A stretch of 64,000 bases of DNA from Candidatus Thiodiazotropha sp. (GCA_023838465.1 JAIVEQ010000020.1:1-64000), one strand, 5' to 3'; numbered from the stretch's first letter, positions 18,628 to 28,448 are shown. Translations and numbers: made by a program. Notes: generated by a model from the letters alone, not told the origin.

Positions 18628-18662
18628 CGGTCGGGTGAATCCGGTTTGTGCATTCCCATTGT

Positions 18663-19490
18663 TTACCTTTCCCGCTCTCTTGCCTCATACAGCATGGATA
18701 CCGCTTCAGCCAGCATCGGACCGGGGCAGATCCAGTACTTATAGGGAATCTGCAGCATGGGTTTATGCCCCAGCAGGCGTTTGAGTGCCGGGTGCTCGAG
18801 TTGACGTTCTGCTAACGAGTCACCGCTTTCACCATAGTTTGAGGTGAACAAGGTATCGGGTTGCCAATGGATAATCTGTTCCAGCGGGACGGGAACATAT
18901 CCCACAATGCCCTGTTCTGCTGCCGGGTTACGCCATCCGGCCAGCTGCAGGGCTTCATTTTGCAGGGTGTCGATGCCACTGGTATAGCCACGGGGTTGAT
19001 AGAAGAGTGCCTTGGGACGGTCGACAAGACTGGTTGATTGGTTGAGCTGAAGGCGCTGTTGCATCTCTCTGATGAGCGCCTCACCTCGTGGTGCCTGTCC
19101 CAGCCTGGTGGCGAGTTTTCGTATATCGGTAGTGATCGCTTCCACGCTATGGCCGAGTGTCAGTCTATGTGTCTTGAAGCCCAACTTCTCAAGGGTATTG
19201 AGCAAGCGCGGGTTGGTGTAGGGTGTGGTCACTACCAGGTCGGGCTGAGAGCTGATGACTTCCTCAATCTGGGCGTGGTTGATTGGGTGGTCCATAGCCA
19301 GTTCGACCACGAATGAGCTTTCCTGGTCCCTGGAGAGGTAGCTGACCGATGCCACTTGCTGAGGATCAGCCAGCATGAGCAGCAACTGGTCACTACAGAG
19401 GTTGACCGACACCACCCGTTGGGGTGAGCCAGCCATGACTGGAAAGGCAGTCAGTAATAGCAGCAGAAGTGCTGTGATCATTGCGCTCAT
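18663..19490 (-). CDS. btuF: cobalamin periplasmic binding protein BtuF
   Basis: 275-residue class III periplasmic binding protein. A signal peptide covers about residues 1-20 (cleavage after VMA). The N-lobe begins with RVVSVNLCSDQLLLML, followed by the PDLVVTTPY segment and a long linker helix near 110-150. The C-lobe has the GYVPVPLEQI region and the WICPGPMLAEAVSML end. This fits BtuF/FecB-type vitamin B12 or Fe-chelate binding. It lies seven bases downstream of btuB and just upstream of btuC. Confidence 0.87.
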   Translation of the reverse strand: MSAMITALLLLLLTAFPVMAGSPQRVVSVNLCSDQLLLMLADPQQVASVSYLSRDQESSFVVELAMDHPINHAQIEEVISSQPDLVVTTPYTNPRLLNTLEKLGFKTHRLTLGHSVEAITTDIRKLATRLGQAPRGEALIREMQQRLQLNQSTSLVDRPKALFYQPRGYTSGIDTLQNEALQLAGWRNPAAEQGIVGYVPVPLEQIIHWQPDTLFTSNYGESGDSLAERQLEHPALKRLLGHKPMLQIPYKYWICPGPMLAEAVSMLYEARERER

Positions 19491-19497
19491 TGCTCAC

Positions 19498-21453
19498 TCA
19501 TAGCCGATAGTTGAGGGTGAGCCAAAAGTTTCGTTCTGGTGCCGGGAAGAAGGCAGCCCTTTGAGTGAACGATGCATCGAAACCGGCTGAGGCAGAATTT
19601 GCATAGTGTTTGTCCAGCAGGTTATCGATCCGTAGACTGAGGTGCCAGGGCTCGGAACGATAGTGTGAGCCGGCATTTACTACACCATAACCGGGCAGGT
19701 GTTGCAGCCTGTTGTTAAAGTCACCACCAATAACACGTTCGCTACTGAACACACTTTCGGCAAACAGACGCCACTGTGAAGCGATCTGCCAATCGCCGTT
19801 GAGTTGGGCTGAACGGTTTGCCACCAAGGGGATGTGATTGCCTTTAAAGGCACCATCCGTAATGGTTGGGTCTGTGTAATTAAGGCTCCCACCCAGGCTG
19901 AAAGTCTGGTTTACCTGCCAACGTGTCTCCAGGATAACCCCTTCACGGCGAGTCTCATCCAGATTGGTATTGACGAAACCCGAAGCATCGAAACTGATCT
20001 CGTTTTCGAGGTTGAGTCGATAGATCACCAGCTTGCTCATCAACCCAGGCTGATGCCACTCGACGCCTGTTTCATAGGAGGTACCGGTCTGGTTTTCTAT
20101 ACCAACAGGCTGACCGAATACGACATTGGTGTGCTCGTCCACGGTTGCGAAGCGGTAATTTTCATCGAGTCGAAGGAAAAGTCGAAACGCCTCCGTGGGC
20201 CTGAATGTGATGCCAAGAGAACCCACATTGACGCTGTCGTCCAGTCGATCATGTGAGGTATTGGTCTCGATAACATTGTCGATTCGGGCATGTCGGAAAC
20301 CGGCGGTGGCTGAGACCCAACTTGTCATAGGTGCAGTAAGTTGAAGGTAGAACGCATCCACCGATTGATCGAGCAGCTGGGGTCCGAAGCTGGTGCGCAG
20401 GGCGTAATCTGTACGCTCAAAGTCGGCGCCGGCGGTTAGAGTGGCGTCACCTGTTGAGAGAGGCAGGATGCCGATCAAACGGGGGTTGAAGCCTTTTACC
20501 TCTCTGTCCTGGGTAGAGAGTGAGCCAGGAAATGTCCGAAAGCTGCTTTGGAATTCCCGCTCGTTATCACGATAGGTTAGCTCCCCTTCGACAGACCAGT
20601 AGAGCCCCAGCGTCTGTTGCAAGCCAAGGCGGCTAATCTTCGACTTGCTGTTGCTAAAATCCCCTTGATAGGCAGTGGCTGATTGGTTGCGATCGACCTC
20701 AAGCTCTTCACTAAAAAGAGAACCGGGGGTTTGTTGATCCTCATCCACCCATTGTTGCTCAAAGAACAGGCTGCCGCTTTGATGATCATAATCTAAACGC
20801 AGATTGAGGTCATTCCGATCAGTATCATTATTCTCCCGGTAATTGTCACTCTCCCTTTGCTTTGCCGAGAGACGATAGGAGAGGCCGTTATCCAGGTTGT
20901 TACTGATATCGGCATAGAGATTATAGCTGCTGTAACTGCCCACCCCAACCGAGGCCTGGGCTGAAAAATCCTCAGGCTCACGGGTAATGATGTTCACCAT
21001 GCCGCCAACGGCCTGATTGCCATACAGCGTGCCGGCACTGCCCTGTAGAATTTCAATGCGCTCCACCCGGTGCAGATCAATGCTGTTGAGATCCGGGTCG
21101 GCACGATCACTGGCATTATTCAGTCGACGTCCATCCACCAACACCAGCGTATTGGCACCTGCGCTGGGACCAAAGCCACGCATGTCGAGGGTTGCCTGGC
21201 TACCATCGCCAAACAGGCTGCTGACCTGAATGCCATGTCGCCCACTCAGCAGCTGCAACAGATTTTGTGCAGCGCTTTGTTCAATCTCCGCACGGCTTAT
21301 GATGCTGATGCTGGCCGGTGTCAGCAGGCTCGGTTGCTCGGTACGTGAGGCACTGACGATAAGAGAGGGGAGTTCGGTATCGGCCGGGACGGTCGAAGGC
21401 GTCAAGGCAATCAGACAAGCTGACGCCAACTTGTATCTAGGGTGGATCTTCAT
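19498..21453 (-). CDS. btuB: TonB-dependent vitamin B12 outer-membrane receptor BtuB
   Basis: 651-residue outer-membrane beta-barrel receptor. The ATG at 21453 is chosen because it begins a proper signal peptide (MKIHPRYKLASACLIAL, cleavage near VPA) and has GGAG six bases upstream. The same frame stays open to 21687, but that stretch runs into the riboswitch and is not protein. A TonB-box-like segment (LPSLIVSASR) follows. The plug domain occupies about residues 50-160 (RRLNNASDRADPDLNSIDL, VERIEILQGSAGTLYG), then the 22-stranded barrel with an aromatic-rich C-terminus (FWLTLNYRL). Regulation: cobalamin riboswitch at 21597-21799. Confidence 0.93.
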   Translation of the reverse strand: MKIHPRYKLASACLIALTPSTVPADTELPSLIVSASRTEQPSLLTPASISIISRAEIEQSAAQNLLQLLSGRHGIQVSSLFGDGSQATLDMRGFGPSAGANTLVLVDGRRLNNASDRADPDLNSIDLHRVERIEILQGSAGTLYGNQAVGGMVNIITREPEDFSAQASVGVGSYSSYNLYADISNNLDNGLSYRLSAKQRESDNYRENNDTDRNDLNLRLDYDHQSGSLFFEQQWVDEDQQTPGSLFSEELEVDRNQSATAYQGDFSNSKSKISRLGLQQTLGLYWSVEGELTYRDNEREFQSSFRTFPGSLSTQDREVKGFNPRLIGILPLSTGDATLTAGADFERTDYALRTSFGPQLLDQSVDAFYLQLTAPMTSWVSATAGFRHARIDNVIETNTSHDRLDDSVNVGSLGITFRPTEAFRLFLRLDENYRFATVDEHTNVVFGQPVGIENQTGTSYETGVEWHQPGLMSKLVIYRLNLENEISFDASGFVNTNLDETRREGVILETRWQVNQTFSLGGSLNYTDPTITDGAFKGNHIPLVANRSAQLNGDWQIASQWRLFAESVFSSERVIGGDFNNRLQHLPGYGVVNAGSHYRSEPWHLSLRIDNLLDKHYANSASAGFDASFTQRAAFFPAPERNFWLTLNYRL

Positions 21454-21596
21454 AAGTTCTCCAAGGGACGCACACCCGCGTCGTCGCGTAGGATTGAGGT
21501 GTGGTATCGAGAGGAGAAGGTGAAAACTATCTGAGCTCAGGTTGGACAGGAACTCATTCAGCCACTGTCGCCCTCCGCAACACCGTGAATTGCCAA

Positions 21597-21799
21597 GGCC
21601 GGTATCCGGACTTGCAGAGGGGTGTCGCCACCCGATACCGGCGCCTTCCCATGCCTCTCGGCACAGTGGACTATTGCGGTATCTCAATCTGCTTACCGTT
21701 GCGGGGGCAGTGCAGGTCTTTCACCTGCTTCCCGTTTCACCCCGAATGGCAGTAGATGCCATGTTGGGGCTGACCCACCGAGCAGGGTGGGCACCTTTA
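21597..21799 (-). promoter_or_regulatory. cobalamin (AdoCbl) riboswitch
   Basis: Read on the minus strand, the leader of btuB contains the conserved B12-riboswitch blocks in order. These are GGTGCCC near the 5' end, GAAACGGGAAGC, the core CTGCCCCCGCAACGGTAAGC, a stem, GGCATGGGAAGGC, and GCAAGTCCGGATACC at the 3' end. It ends 144 bases before the btuB start. It is expected to repress btuBFCD, probably at translation initiation, when cobalamin is plentiful. The promoter should lie between 21800 and the yqiA-like gene start at 21991. Confidence 0.93.
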
Positions 21800-21990
21800 G
21801 CAGGCGAGAACGCTACAGGTATGGTGGATGCAGGTCAATAGAGGATGAGTATCCAGGTTGCACGGTGCGCGCGTCCGATTAGAAACGCCCTATATTGTCA
21901 AGGCACCTGGCTCCACCGCAAGGGTGTATCTGGATACCCACTACGCTGACTGCGATGATCGGCGCCAAAAGTAGTTATAGAGGTTTTTGC

Positions 21991-22578
21991 GTGATTGTCT
22001 ATCTCCATGGACTCAATAGCGCAGGTAGTTCTGGAAAGGCAGCAACATTGCGAGAATTGCTTCCATCCATACCGGTCGTCAGTCCGACCTATCCGGCCCA
22101 TTTAGCTGGACAGGCCATAGCGCAGTTGACTGATGAACTGTCACGTTTGTTACAGCAAGAGTACAATACGGCAGAACCCCGTGTCCTGGTCGGGAGTTCC
22201 ATGGGAGGGTTCTATGGTGCATGGCTGGCGGGTCGATTAGGTTTCCAGCATCTGGTCATGATCAACCCGGCCCTGCAGCCCTGGCAATTACTAAAACAGG
22301 TGGTCGGCTGGCAATTCAATCAGGCATTGGATGAACGCTACTACCTCTCTTCAGAGATGGTTGCTTCAACCCGAACCTACGCAATGAAACCGATGCCAGG
22401 CGAACTACCAACCACTTTGTTACTCGATAAGGGTGACGAGTTGATCGACTATCGGATTGCCGCAGAGTGCTATGCAGGGATTGGCGAGGTGCACTGCTTT
22501 GAGGGAGGGAGCCATAGATTTGAACATATGGACCAGGCAGCGACAATCATTGATCAATTACATCGGGGGCTAGAATAG
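21991..22578 (+). CDS. YqiA/YcfP family alpha/beta-fold hydrolase (esterase)
   Basis: 195-residue alpha/beta hydrolase. The GTG at 21991 is chosen because homologues begin with IVYLHGLNSA and a TAGAGG site lies upstream; the frame is open further back but without homology. The oxyanion HG motif is in YLHGLNS, the nucleophile elbow is VGSSMGGFYG (Ser near residue 70), an acidic residue is in LLDKGDELID near 150, and the His is in GGSHRFEHM near 178. E. coli YqiA is a short-chain acyl esterase of similar length. The gene is divergent from btuB and convergent with topA. Confidence 0.88.
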   Translation: MIVYLHGLNSAGSSGKAATLRELLPSIPVVSPTYPAHLAGQAIAQLTDELSRLLQQEYNTAEPRVLVGSSMGGFYGAWLAGRLGFQHLVMINPALQPWQLLKQVVGWQFNQALDERYYLSSEMVASTRTYAMKPMPGELPTTLLLDKGDELIDYRIAAECYAGIGEVHCFEGGSHRFEHMDQAATIIDQLHRGLE

Positions 22579-22621
22579 GGCACTACTTAGTATTCCATCA
22601 AGCTGAATTGAGATTGCTCCA

Positions 22622-22637
22622 GTGCGGCCTTCCGCAC
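22622..22637. terminator. small GC hairpin between convergent genes (hairpin family copy 2)
   Basis: Stem GTGCGG/CCGCAC with loop CCTT, followed on the plus strand by CATTTTC. It lies between the ends of the yqiA-like gene and topA. The core is nearly identical to the hairpins at 5689-5707 and 46025-46044. Confidence 0.5.
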
Positions 22638-22662
22638 CATTTTCGATCAGCGGTTACAGCGA

Positions 22663-24939
22663 CTACTCCTCGTGAGGTTCACTGAATGAACAATCCTTTT
22701 GCGGGCAGACCTTCTCTGTACCCCTTTTCTTGGTGGTCTTGATGGTCAATACCGGCCAGCCACAGTTGGGACAGGGTTCAGCGACCGGTTCATTCCATAC
22801 AGCATAGTCGCAATCCGGATAGGTGGAGCAGGAGTAGAAGATCTTGTCCTTACGTGATTTTCGTTTCAGCAGGTTGCCTTTATGGCATTTGGGGCAGCTG
22901 ACACCTGTGTCTTCGGGTTTCTCCAGGGGTTCGATATAACGGCACTTGGGATAGCTCGAACAGCCGATGAATTTTCCGTAGCGGCCACGCTTTATCACTA
23001 ACTCGGAACTGCATTCAGGACAGCTCCGTCCCTCCACAACCTCCGGCTCCTCTTTTTCGCTGGAATCCGCATTCAGGTCCCGGGTGTAGTCGCAGGTGGG
23101 GTAGTTGGTGCAGCCGATAAAACGTCCATGACGACCCAGACGTATGGATAGCTGCTCGCCACAGGTGGGACATTTCTCGTCCAACGCTTCATGGGTGACA
23201 TCACTTCGCTTGACGTTTTCCTGGGTATGGTCGATCTGCTCCTTGAACGGCCCCCAGAATTTACTCAGCAAGGGAACCCAATCCTCTTCGCCACGAGAGA
23301 CCGCATCCAGTTCATCTTCCAGGTTGGCGGTGAAATCGTAGTCGACATAGCGGGTGAAGTACTCTGTCAGAAACTTGTTGACCACACGCCCCACGTCGGT
23401 GGGTTGGAAGCGCTTTTTATCGAGCACCACATATTCCCGATCCTGCAGGGTCGAGATGATGGAGGCGTAGGTCGAAGGGCGACCAATGCCATACTCTTCC
23501 AAGGCCTTTACCAGGCTGGCCTCACTGTAGCGAGGTGGTGGCTCGGTAAAGTGCTGTTCGGGTCGGATGGCAGCCAAGGGTAACACCTCGCCCTCCGCCA
23601 AGGGGGGCAACAGCTTCTCGTCACTGTCGCTCTTGGCGCCATCATCCAGTCCCTCCTGGTAGACCGCAATAAATCCAGGTTTGGCAATGACCGAGCCATT
23701 GGCGCGGAACAGGTTCCCTTCGCCACATTGCAGATCGGCCGCCACGGTATGAATGGTGGCATGAATCATCTGGCAGGCGACCGAGCGCTTCCAGATCAGC
23801 TCATAGAGCTTGGCCTGGTCTTTGGTTAGGTGATCTTTGATCTCGTCCGGGACACGAAATACAGAGGTTGGGCGTACAGCCTCATGGGCTTCCTGGGCAT
23901 TTTTTGCCTTGGTTTTGAAGTGGCGCACATTGCTTGGGAGCTGTTGGGCGCCATAGCGCTGAGTGATGAGGTCACGGATTTCAGCGGTTGCCTCATCGGC
24001 CAGATGAACAGAGTCGGTACGCATATAGGTAATGAGACCCACTGTCCCTTGTCCGACATCCACACCCTCATAGAGTTGTTGGGCAGTACGCATGGTACGC
24101 TGGGTTGTAAAGCCTAGCTTGCGGGCCGCTTCCTGCTGCAGGGTAGATGTGGTGAAAGGGGGCGCTGGATTACGTTTTCGTTGCTTCTTCTCGACCTTGA
24201 CGATCAGTAAACCATCGCTACCCGCTTCCAGTAATATTTTTTCGGCGGCCTGGGCAGTTGTCTGATCGGTGATGCTGAATTTTTCGAGCTTGTTACCCTG
24301 GTAGTGAGTGAGTCGGGCCGAGAAACGCTGATTATCTTTGCTTGAATCTGCCTCAATGGTCCAGAATTCTTCTGCCTCGAAAGCCTCGATCTCCATTTCC
24401 CGCTCAACAATCATCCGTAGTGCGGGGCTTTGCACGCGCCCTGCTGAGAGGCCTCTACGGACCTTCTTCCAAAGCAGTGGTGAGAGATTGAAACCAACCA
24501 GGTAATCGAGGGCGCGGCGTGCCTGCTGAGCATCTACCAAGTGATGAGATAGCTCGCGGGGATTTGCGATGGCGTCATTGACCGCTTTTTTGGTGATTTC
24601 GTTGAACACCACCCGGTAGACCGGTTTATCCTTGAGTTTACCCCGTTGCTTAAGCAATTCAGAGAGGTGCCAGGAAATGGCTTCCCCTTCCCGGTCCGGA
24701 TCAGTAGCGAGATAGAGGGCATCTGATTGTTTCAGGGCCTTGGTGATGGCCTGTACATGACGGTCATTTCGCTCGATGACCTGGTATTTCATGGCGAATC
24801 CCTTATCCGGGTCGACTGCCCCCTCTTTGGGTATCAGGTCCCGCACATGGCCATAGGATGCCAGTACCTCAAAGCTGCCGCCGAGGTATTTTTTAATGGT
24901 TTTCGCCTTTGCTGGCGATTCTACAATTACCAGGTTCAT
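22663..24939 (-). CDS. topA: DNA topoisomerase I
   Basis: 758-residue type IA topoisomerase that relaxes negatively supercoiled DNA. The TOPRIM domain opens with LVIVESPAKAKTI and contains DPDREGEA (residues 80-87). The active-site tyrosine is Tyr305 in GLITYMRTDS. The C-terminal region carries four zinc-binding modules of the form CPxC...C at about residues 597, 640, 680 and 715. That is more metal-binding fingers than the three of E. coli TopA, though the protein is shorter overall. It lies downstream of smg with a terminator-like hairpin between the two genes. Confidence 0.97.
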   Translation of the reverse strand: MNLVIVESPAKAKTIKKYLGGSFEVLASYGHVRDLIPKEGAVDPDKGFAMKYQVIERNDRHVQAITKALKQSDALYLATDPDREGEAISWHLSELLKQRGKLKDKPVYRVVFNEITKKAVNDAIANPRELSHHLVDAQQARRALDYLVGFNLSPLLWKKVRRGLSAGRVQSPALRMIVEREMEIEAFEAEEFWTIEADSSKDNQRFSARLTHYQGNKLEKFSITDQTTAQAAEKILLEAGSDGLLIVKVEKKQRKRNPAPPFTTSTLQQEAARKLGFTTQRTMRTAQQLYEGVDVGQGTVGLITYMRTDSVHLADEATAEIRDLITQRYGAQQLPSNVRHFKTKAKNAQEAHEAVRPTSVFRVPDEIKDHLTKDQAKLYELIWKRSVACQMIHATIHTVAADLQCGEGNLFRANGSVIAKPGFIAVYQEGLDDGAKSDSDEKLLPPLAEGEVLPLAAIRPEQHFTEPPPRYSEASLVKALEEYGIGRPSTYASIISTLQDREYVVLDKKRFQPTDVGRVVNKFLTEYFTRYVDYDFTANLEDELDAVSRGEEDWVPLLSKFWGPFKEQIDHTQENVKRSDVTHEALDEKCPTCGEQLSIRLGRHGRFIGCTNYPTCDYTRDLNADSSEKEEPEVVEGRSCPECSSELVIKRGRYGKFIGCSSYPKCRYIEPLEKPEDTGVSCPKCHKGNLLKRKSRKDKIFYSCSTYPDCDYAVWNEPVAEPCPNCGWPVLTIKTTKKRGTEKVCPQKDCSFSEPHEE

Positions 24940-24961
24940 CAGGTTTTGGTCGTTTCAATAG

Positions 24962-24990
24962 AAAAACGCGGGACAGTGAAACGTCCCGCG
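24962..24990 (-). terminator. intrinsic terminator of the dprA-smg operon
   Basis: On the minus strand a stem of 8 bp (CGCGGGAC/GTCCCGCG, 24967-24974 and 24983-24990) with an 8-base loop is followed by TTTTTC. It lies 36 bases after the smg stop and 23 bases before the topA start, so topA must have its own promoter or depend on read-through. Confidence 0.8.
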
Positions 24991-25025
24991 CTAAAGAAAT
25001 CAAGTGTTTTTAATGTTTACAGCTA

Positions 25026-25502
25026 CTAATGCAGAAATACCGGAACTTCGTTGTAGACCATATCTTCCATGCGAGCAAATGCCGCTTCCTGGCCGGGCTG
25101 GTTCATCAGTACCAACAGAATGATCCATTTCAACTCCTCTTCCGTAATGATGGCTGTATCGAGTGCCAATGCCCGGTCAATGACCAGTTCCCGTGCAGTC
25201 ATTGCGAGAATATCGTTCTGCTCCAGAAACAGCAGCAGGCCACGGGAATCCACATCCAGGCGCGATATCTCTTCATCGGTGAAGATCCGCAGTGAGTGAG
25301 ATTGATCAGCTTCGCCATGTTGTGTCTGGGCATTGTCGGCGAGCTCATCCAGCCAGTCGAAGGCTTTATTAATCTCCCTTGATGGGAATCCGGCTTGTAT
25401 CAACTCATCACGAAGTTCGTGTTGATCTGAAGGGGGTGCGTGTTCACCGTCCATGTAGTTTTCATAGAGGTAGATCAGAATGTCGACCACGTTTTCGTTC
25501 AT
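25026..25502 (-). CDS. smg: Smg family protein (DUF494)
   Basis: 158-residue cytoplasmic protein of the Smg family, found next to dprA in many gammaproteobacteria. It opens with the typical NVVDILIYLYENY and has a central acidic region (RIFTDEEISRLDVDSRGLLLFLEQ near 92-115) characteristic of the family. It overlaps dprA by 4 bases (ATGA), so the two are co-translated. Its biochemical role is not established. Confidence 0.93.
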   Translation of the reverse strand: MNENVVDILIYLYENYMDGEHAPPSDQHELRDELIQAGFPSREINKAFDWLDELADNAQTQHGEADQSHSLRIFTDEEISRLDVDSRGLLLFLEQNDILAMTARELVIDRALALDTAIITEEELKWIILLVLMNQPGQEAAFARMEDMVYNEVPVFLH

Positions 25503-26659
25503 GTGCTCTCTCTCCCGCTAGGACGGGATGCCAATGTGTCTGTGCGGCAGTAGTAGCCGCCGGGAGCCGATGATACATGACCTTCAAGCTCGAGCAACAG
25601 CAGCATGGACGAAACTGCCTCTGCGGTCAAACCGGTTCGGGTGATTAATTCATCAACTGAGATCGGATCATAGCCCAATGCCTGGTGTAACAGGGCATAC
25701 TCTGGGTCATTTTTCTCAGTATCCTGATCTACTAATTGTTCAGACGATGTGGTCGGAGATTGTAAGCTACCGAATAGGGCACCCAACTCCTCAATAATAT
25801 CTTGGGCCGACTCGACCAGTTTTGCGCCCTGTCTGATCAGTGCATGGCAGCCCCGTGCCTGCGGGTTGTGTATGGAACCTGGAATGGCAAATACCTCACG
25901 TCCCTGTTCCGAGGAGAGTCTAGCCGTGATCAGAGAACCGCTCTGCAACGTGGCTTCTATGACCAATGTGCCAACAGAGAGGCCGCTGATAATGCGGTTG
26001 CGACGTGGGAAATTCTCTGGTCTCGCCTGAGTACCAGGTGGAAATTCACTGATTAAAAGGGCGTTTTCGGCAATTTTATGTGCCAGATCCCTATGACTGC
26101 CTGGGTAGATGCGATCAAGCCCGGTACCCATCACCGCTATAGTGGAGCCGCTCTTCAGTGCGCCTGTATGGGCGGCACCGTCGATACCCTGGGCCAATCC
26201 GCTGGTAATGCAAAGTCCGGCGCCGGCCAGACAGCAGGCGAATTCGTGTGCGTTGTCGAGGCCAGTGGAAGTCGGGTTGCGACTACCGACAATGGCCAAC
26301 TGAGGTTGGTGGAGTAGCTCCCTATCCCCGATCAGGAAGAGCAGAGGAGGGGGAGCATCGGTCTGTTGCAGCAGTTGGGGATAGTCTTTGTCCGTTAAGG
26401 TGATCAGCTGATGCTTGGGGTGCTCCAGCCATGCCAGAGAGGGTTGAATGGCCTTCTGGTCTTGAGCCAATAGTGCATTGATGGCAGGTTGAGGGATGCC
26501 TATTTCTGCAAGTTCCTTGCGACTGGCACTGAGGATCGCTATCGGGTTTTCAAACCGGTTTAGCAGACGCTGGAAATAGCGGCTCCCGATACCGGAAGCC
26601 TGGCTGACCAGCAGCCAAGCCTCCTTGTCGGAAGCGGGGGAAGCAGGGGTACCATCCAT
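25499..26659 (-). CDS. dprA: DNA-processing protein DprA
   Basis: 386-residue protein that loads RecA onto incoming single-stranded DNA during natural transformation. The Met at 26659 (MDGTPASPA) is preferred to one at 26752, because the latter would overlap the upstream LysM gene. An N-terminal SAM/HhH-like region contains ASGIGSRYFQRLL. The Rossmann-type DprA core has GSRNPTSTG, SGLAQGIDGAAH, GTGLDRIYP and FPRRNRIISGLS, the single-strand-binding signature. A C-terminal DML1-like winged helix covers about residues 310-380. Presence of dprA alone does not prove competence. Confidence 0.95.
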   Translation of the reverse strand: MDGTPASPASDKEAWLLVSQASGIGSRYFQRLLNRFENPIAILSASRKELAEIGIPQPAINALLAQDQKAIQPSLAWLEHPKHQLITLTDKDYPQLLQQTDAPPPLLFLIGDRELLHQPQLAIVGSRNPTSTGLDNAHEFACCLAGAGLCITSGLAQGIDGAAHTGALKSGSTIAVMGTGLDRIYPGSHRDLAHKIAENALLISEFPPGTQARPENFPRRNRIISGLSVGTLVIEATLQSGSLITARLSSEQGREVFAIPGSIHNPQARGCHALIRQGAKLVESAQDIIEELGALFGSLQSPTTSSEQLVDQDTEKNDPEYALLHQALGYDPISVDELITRTGLTAEAVSSMLLLLELEGHVSSAPGGYYCRTDTLASRPSGREST

Positions 26660-26684
26660 GATACTTGAGCGAACCGGGTTCGGC

Positions 26685-27719
26685 TCAGCCTTCGGGTGGG
26701 CGCACCCAGTCAAGTACATGCAGGGCCTTTGTGGCATCCATGACGAGTGCAAAACTGACCTTCTCGAAGGTACGAAAGACCATCAGATGGCCGGCTTTTT
26801 CCAATGGTAGAGTAACTTTCTCACCCCGTCCTTTGACGATATCGCGTACTTCATAGCCACCCTGCAGTATCTGCAGGACATGTCCTGGTTCAAGACCGGC
26901 GTTGGCCCCTTTGTTAAGCACCACTACATTATATTGGCCTATCTGTGTGACGCCGTTGAGTACTGAAATAATACGCCCTTCGATGGGAGTATCCGGTACC
27001 CGTGGTTGAAAATCGATCAGCGGCTCATCCTGCTTGACCTTGATCAGGCGGTCACCAATGATAGCCTCCATCTCAGATGAAGCGATCAGCAGCTTAGCCG
27101 GGTCACCGGTTCGTTTGAGATCGGACGTGCCTACGTAGAGGGCTTCATAGCCTAGAATCTCGCCGGTATCAGGATCTTTGTAGGGCTTTTCAGGTCTAAC
27201 GACCGCATATTGAGTTGGGTTCGCGTCCATAATACTACGGGCGTAGTAGCTGATACCTGCTCCACCGACAATGTGGTCATCCAGGAAATGTACGATATAG
27301 GGTGCCTTTTTCAACGTTTCTTCATCGACCACATAGGGGCGGGTGAGGAATGGGGCAATGGCATCGATCGGGATAGTCGGTATAGCCTGGTCCAATGGTG
27401 TTGCGCGGATACTGGGTGAGAGTCTGTTTTTGCGATCCAGCCTAAGTACCGGTTGACCGTCACGATAGGTCAGTACAATCTCATCACCCGGGTAGATCAG
27501 ATGTGGGTTTTCGATTTGTGGATTGACATACCAGACTTCCGGCCAAAGCCAGGCATCACGTAAAAACATCGATGAGATGTCCCACAGTGTATCACCCTTC
27601 ACCACGGTATAGCGTTCCGGGTGGGAGGGATTGAGAGCGACAGGCCCTGCCGCAAGTGTTGCAAAGGAGAGCAGCAGGCCGCTGATGACTCCGATGAGTT
27701 TGTTGTTAAGATATGACAT
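26685..27719 (-). CDS. LysM peptidoglycan-binding domain protein
   Basis: 344-residue exported protein. A signal peptide covers about residues 1-24 (cleavage after LAAG or ATLA). One LysM domain lies at about 36-85 (YTVVKGDTLWDISSMFL, PHLIYPGDEIVLTY). The rest is the family-specific region that accompanies this gene in gammaproteobacteria, where the homologue is conserved between dprA and the divergent def. It is expected to bind cell-wall glycan in the periplasm. An enzymatic domain is not visible. Confidence 0.92.
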   Translation of the reverse strand: MSYLNNKLIGVISGLLLSFATLAAGPVALNPSHPERYTVVKGDTLWDISSMFLRDAWLWPEVWYVNPQIENPHLIYPGDEIVLTYRDGQPVLRLDRKNRLSPSIRATPLDQAIPTIPIDAIAPFLTRPYVVDEETLKKAPYIVHFLDDHIVGGAGISYYARSIMDANPTQYAVVRPEKPYKDPDTGEILGYEALYVGTSDLKRTGDPAKLLIASSEMEAIIGDRLIKVKQDEPLIDFQPRVPDTPIEGRIISVLNGVTQIGQYNVVVLNKGANAGLEPGHVLQILQGGYEVRDIVKGRGEKVTLPLEKAGHLMVFRTFEKVSFALVMDATKALHVLDWVRPPEG

Positions 27720-27914
27720 GACTATTCCCTTGGGTACGAATCGGAAATTCTTCGGCTTGGCGTAAGATCAATGCCGGAGGTTGTCCCTCGTGAAATGACC
27801 GGTTCTTTTCTCAATTTTGACGCTAAAAGAGTATAGGACACTACACTAGTTTCCAGTATGATCATAATGTTAGCGCAATTTCTTGCATTTGTACTATAGA
27901 TTTTGGAAAAACAG

Positions 27915-28448
27915 ATGGCGATTCTAGACATACTCCATTTTCCCGATCCTCGACTGCGCAACAAGGCTAAGCCAGTGGCGCAGGTCGACGTCTCTATACG
28001 TCGGCTGATTGACGATATGCTTGAGACAATGTATCAAGCGCCGGGTATTGGGCTTGCTGCAACCCAGGTTAATGTGGCCAAGCGGGTGGTTGTTATAGAC
28101 CTTTCCGAAGAGAAAGATCAGCCGCTTTGTCTGATCAATCCGGAGATCCTGGAAAAGGATGGTGAAGAGCAGATGGAAGAGGGATGTCTCTCTGTACCGG
28201 GTGTCTATGAGACGGTAAAGCGAGCCAACCACATTCGTCTGAGGGCGTTCGGCCGGGATGGGATCTCCTTTGAGATGGAAGCTGACGATCTGCTGGCTGT
28301 CTGCATTCAGCATGAACTGGATCACCTGGAAGGTAAATTATTCGTGGACTATCTCTCCAGCCTGAAGCGTCAGCGCATCCGCAAGAAACTTGAGAAAGAG
28401 AGCCGTCAGCAAGATGCACCGCAAGCGAGCGCTCACCAAGTTATCTGA
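27915..28448 (+). CDS. def: peptide deformylase
   Basis: 177-residue metallohydrolase that removes the formyl group from nascent proteins. The ATG at 27915 (MAILDIL) matches the family; the TTG four codons upstream is not needed. All three signature motifs are intact: GIGLAATQ (residues 44-51), EGCLSVPG with metal ligand Cys91, and QHELDHLEG with His133, Glu134 and His137. First gene of the def-fmt-rsmB cluster, divergent from the LysM gene. Confidence 0.97.
   Translation: MAILDILHFPDPRLRNKAKPVAQVDVSIRRLIDDMLETMYQAPGIGLAATQVNVAKRVVVIDLSEEKDQPLCLINPEILEKDGEEQMEEGCLSVPGVYETVKRANHIRLRAFGRDGISFEMEADDLLAVCIQHELDHLEGKLFVDYLSSLKRQRIRKKLEKESRQQDAPQASAHQVI

Noticed and set aside
16847..21453. Reading the ABC/TonB cluster as haem or siderophore uptake
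   Set aside because: The cobalamin riboswitch directly upstream assigns the operon to vitamin B12.
21454..21687. 78-codon N-terminal extension of the btuB frame
   Set aside because: It precedes a proper signal peptide with its own GGAG site and runs through the riboswitch.
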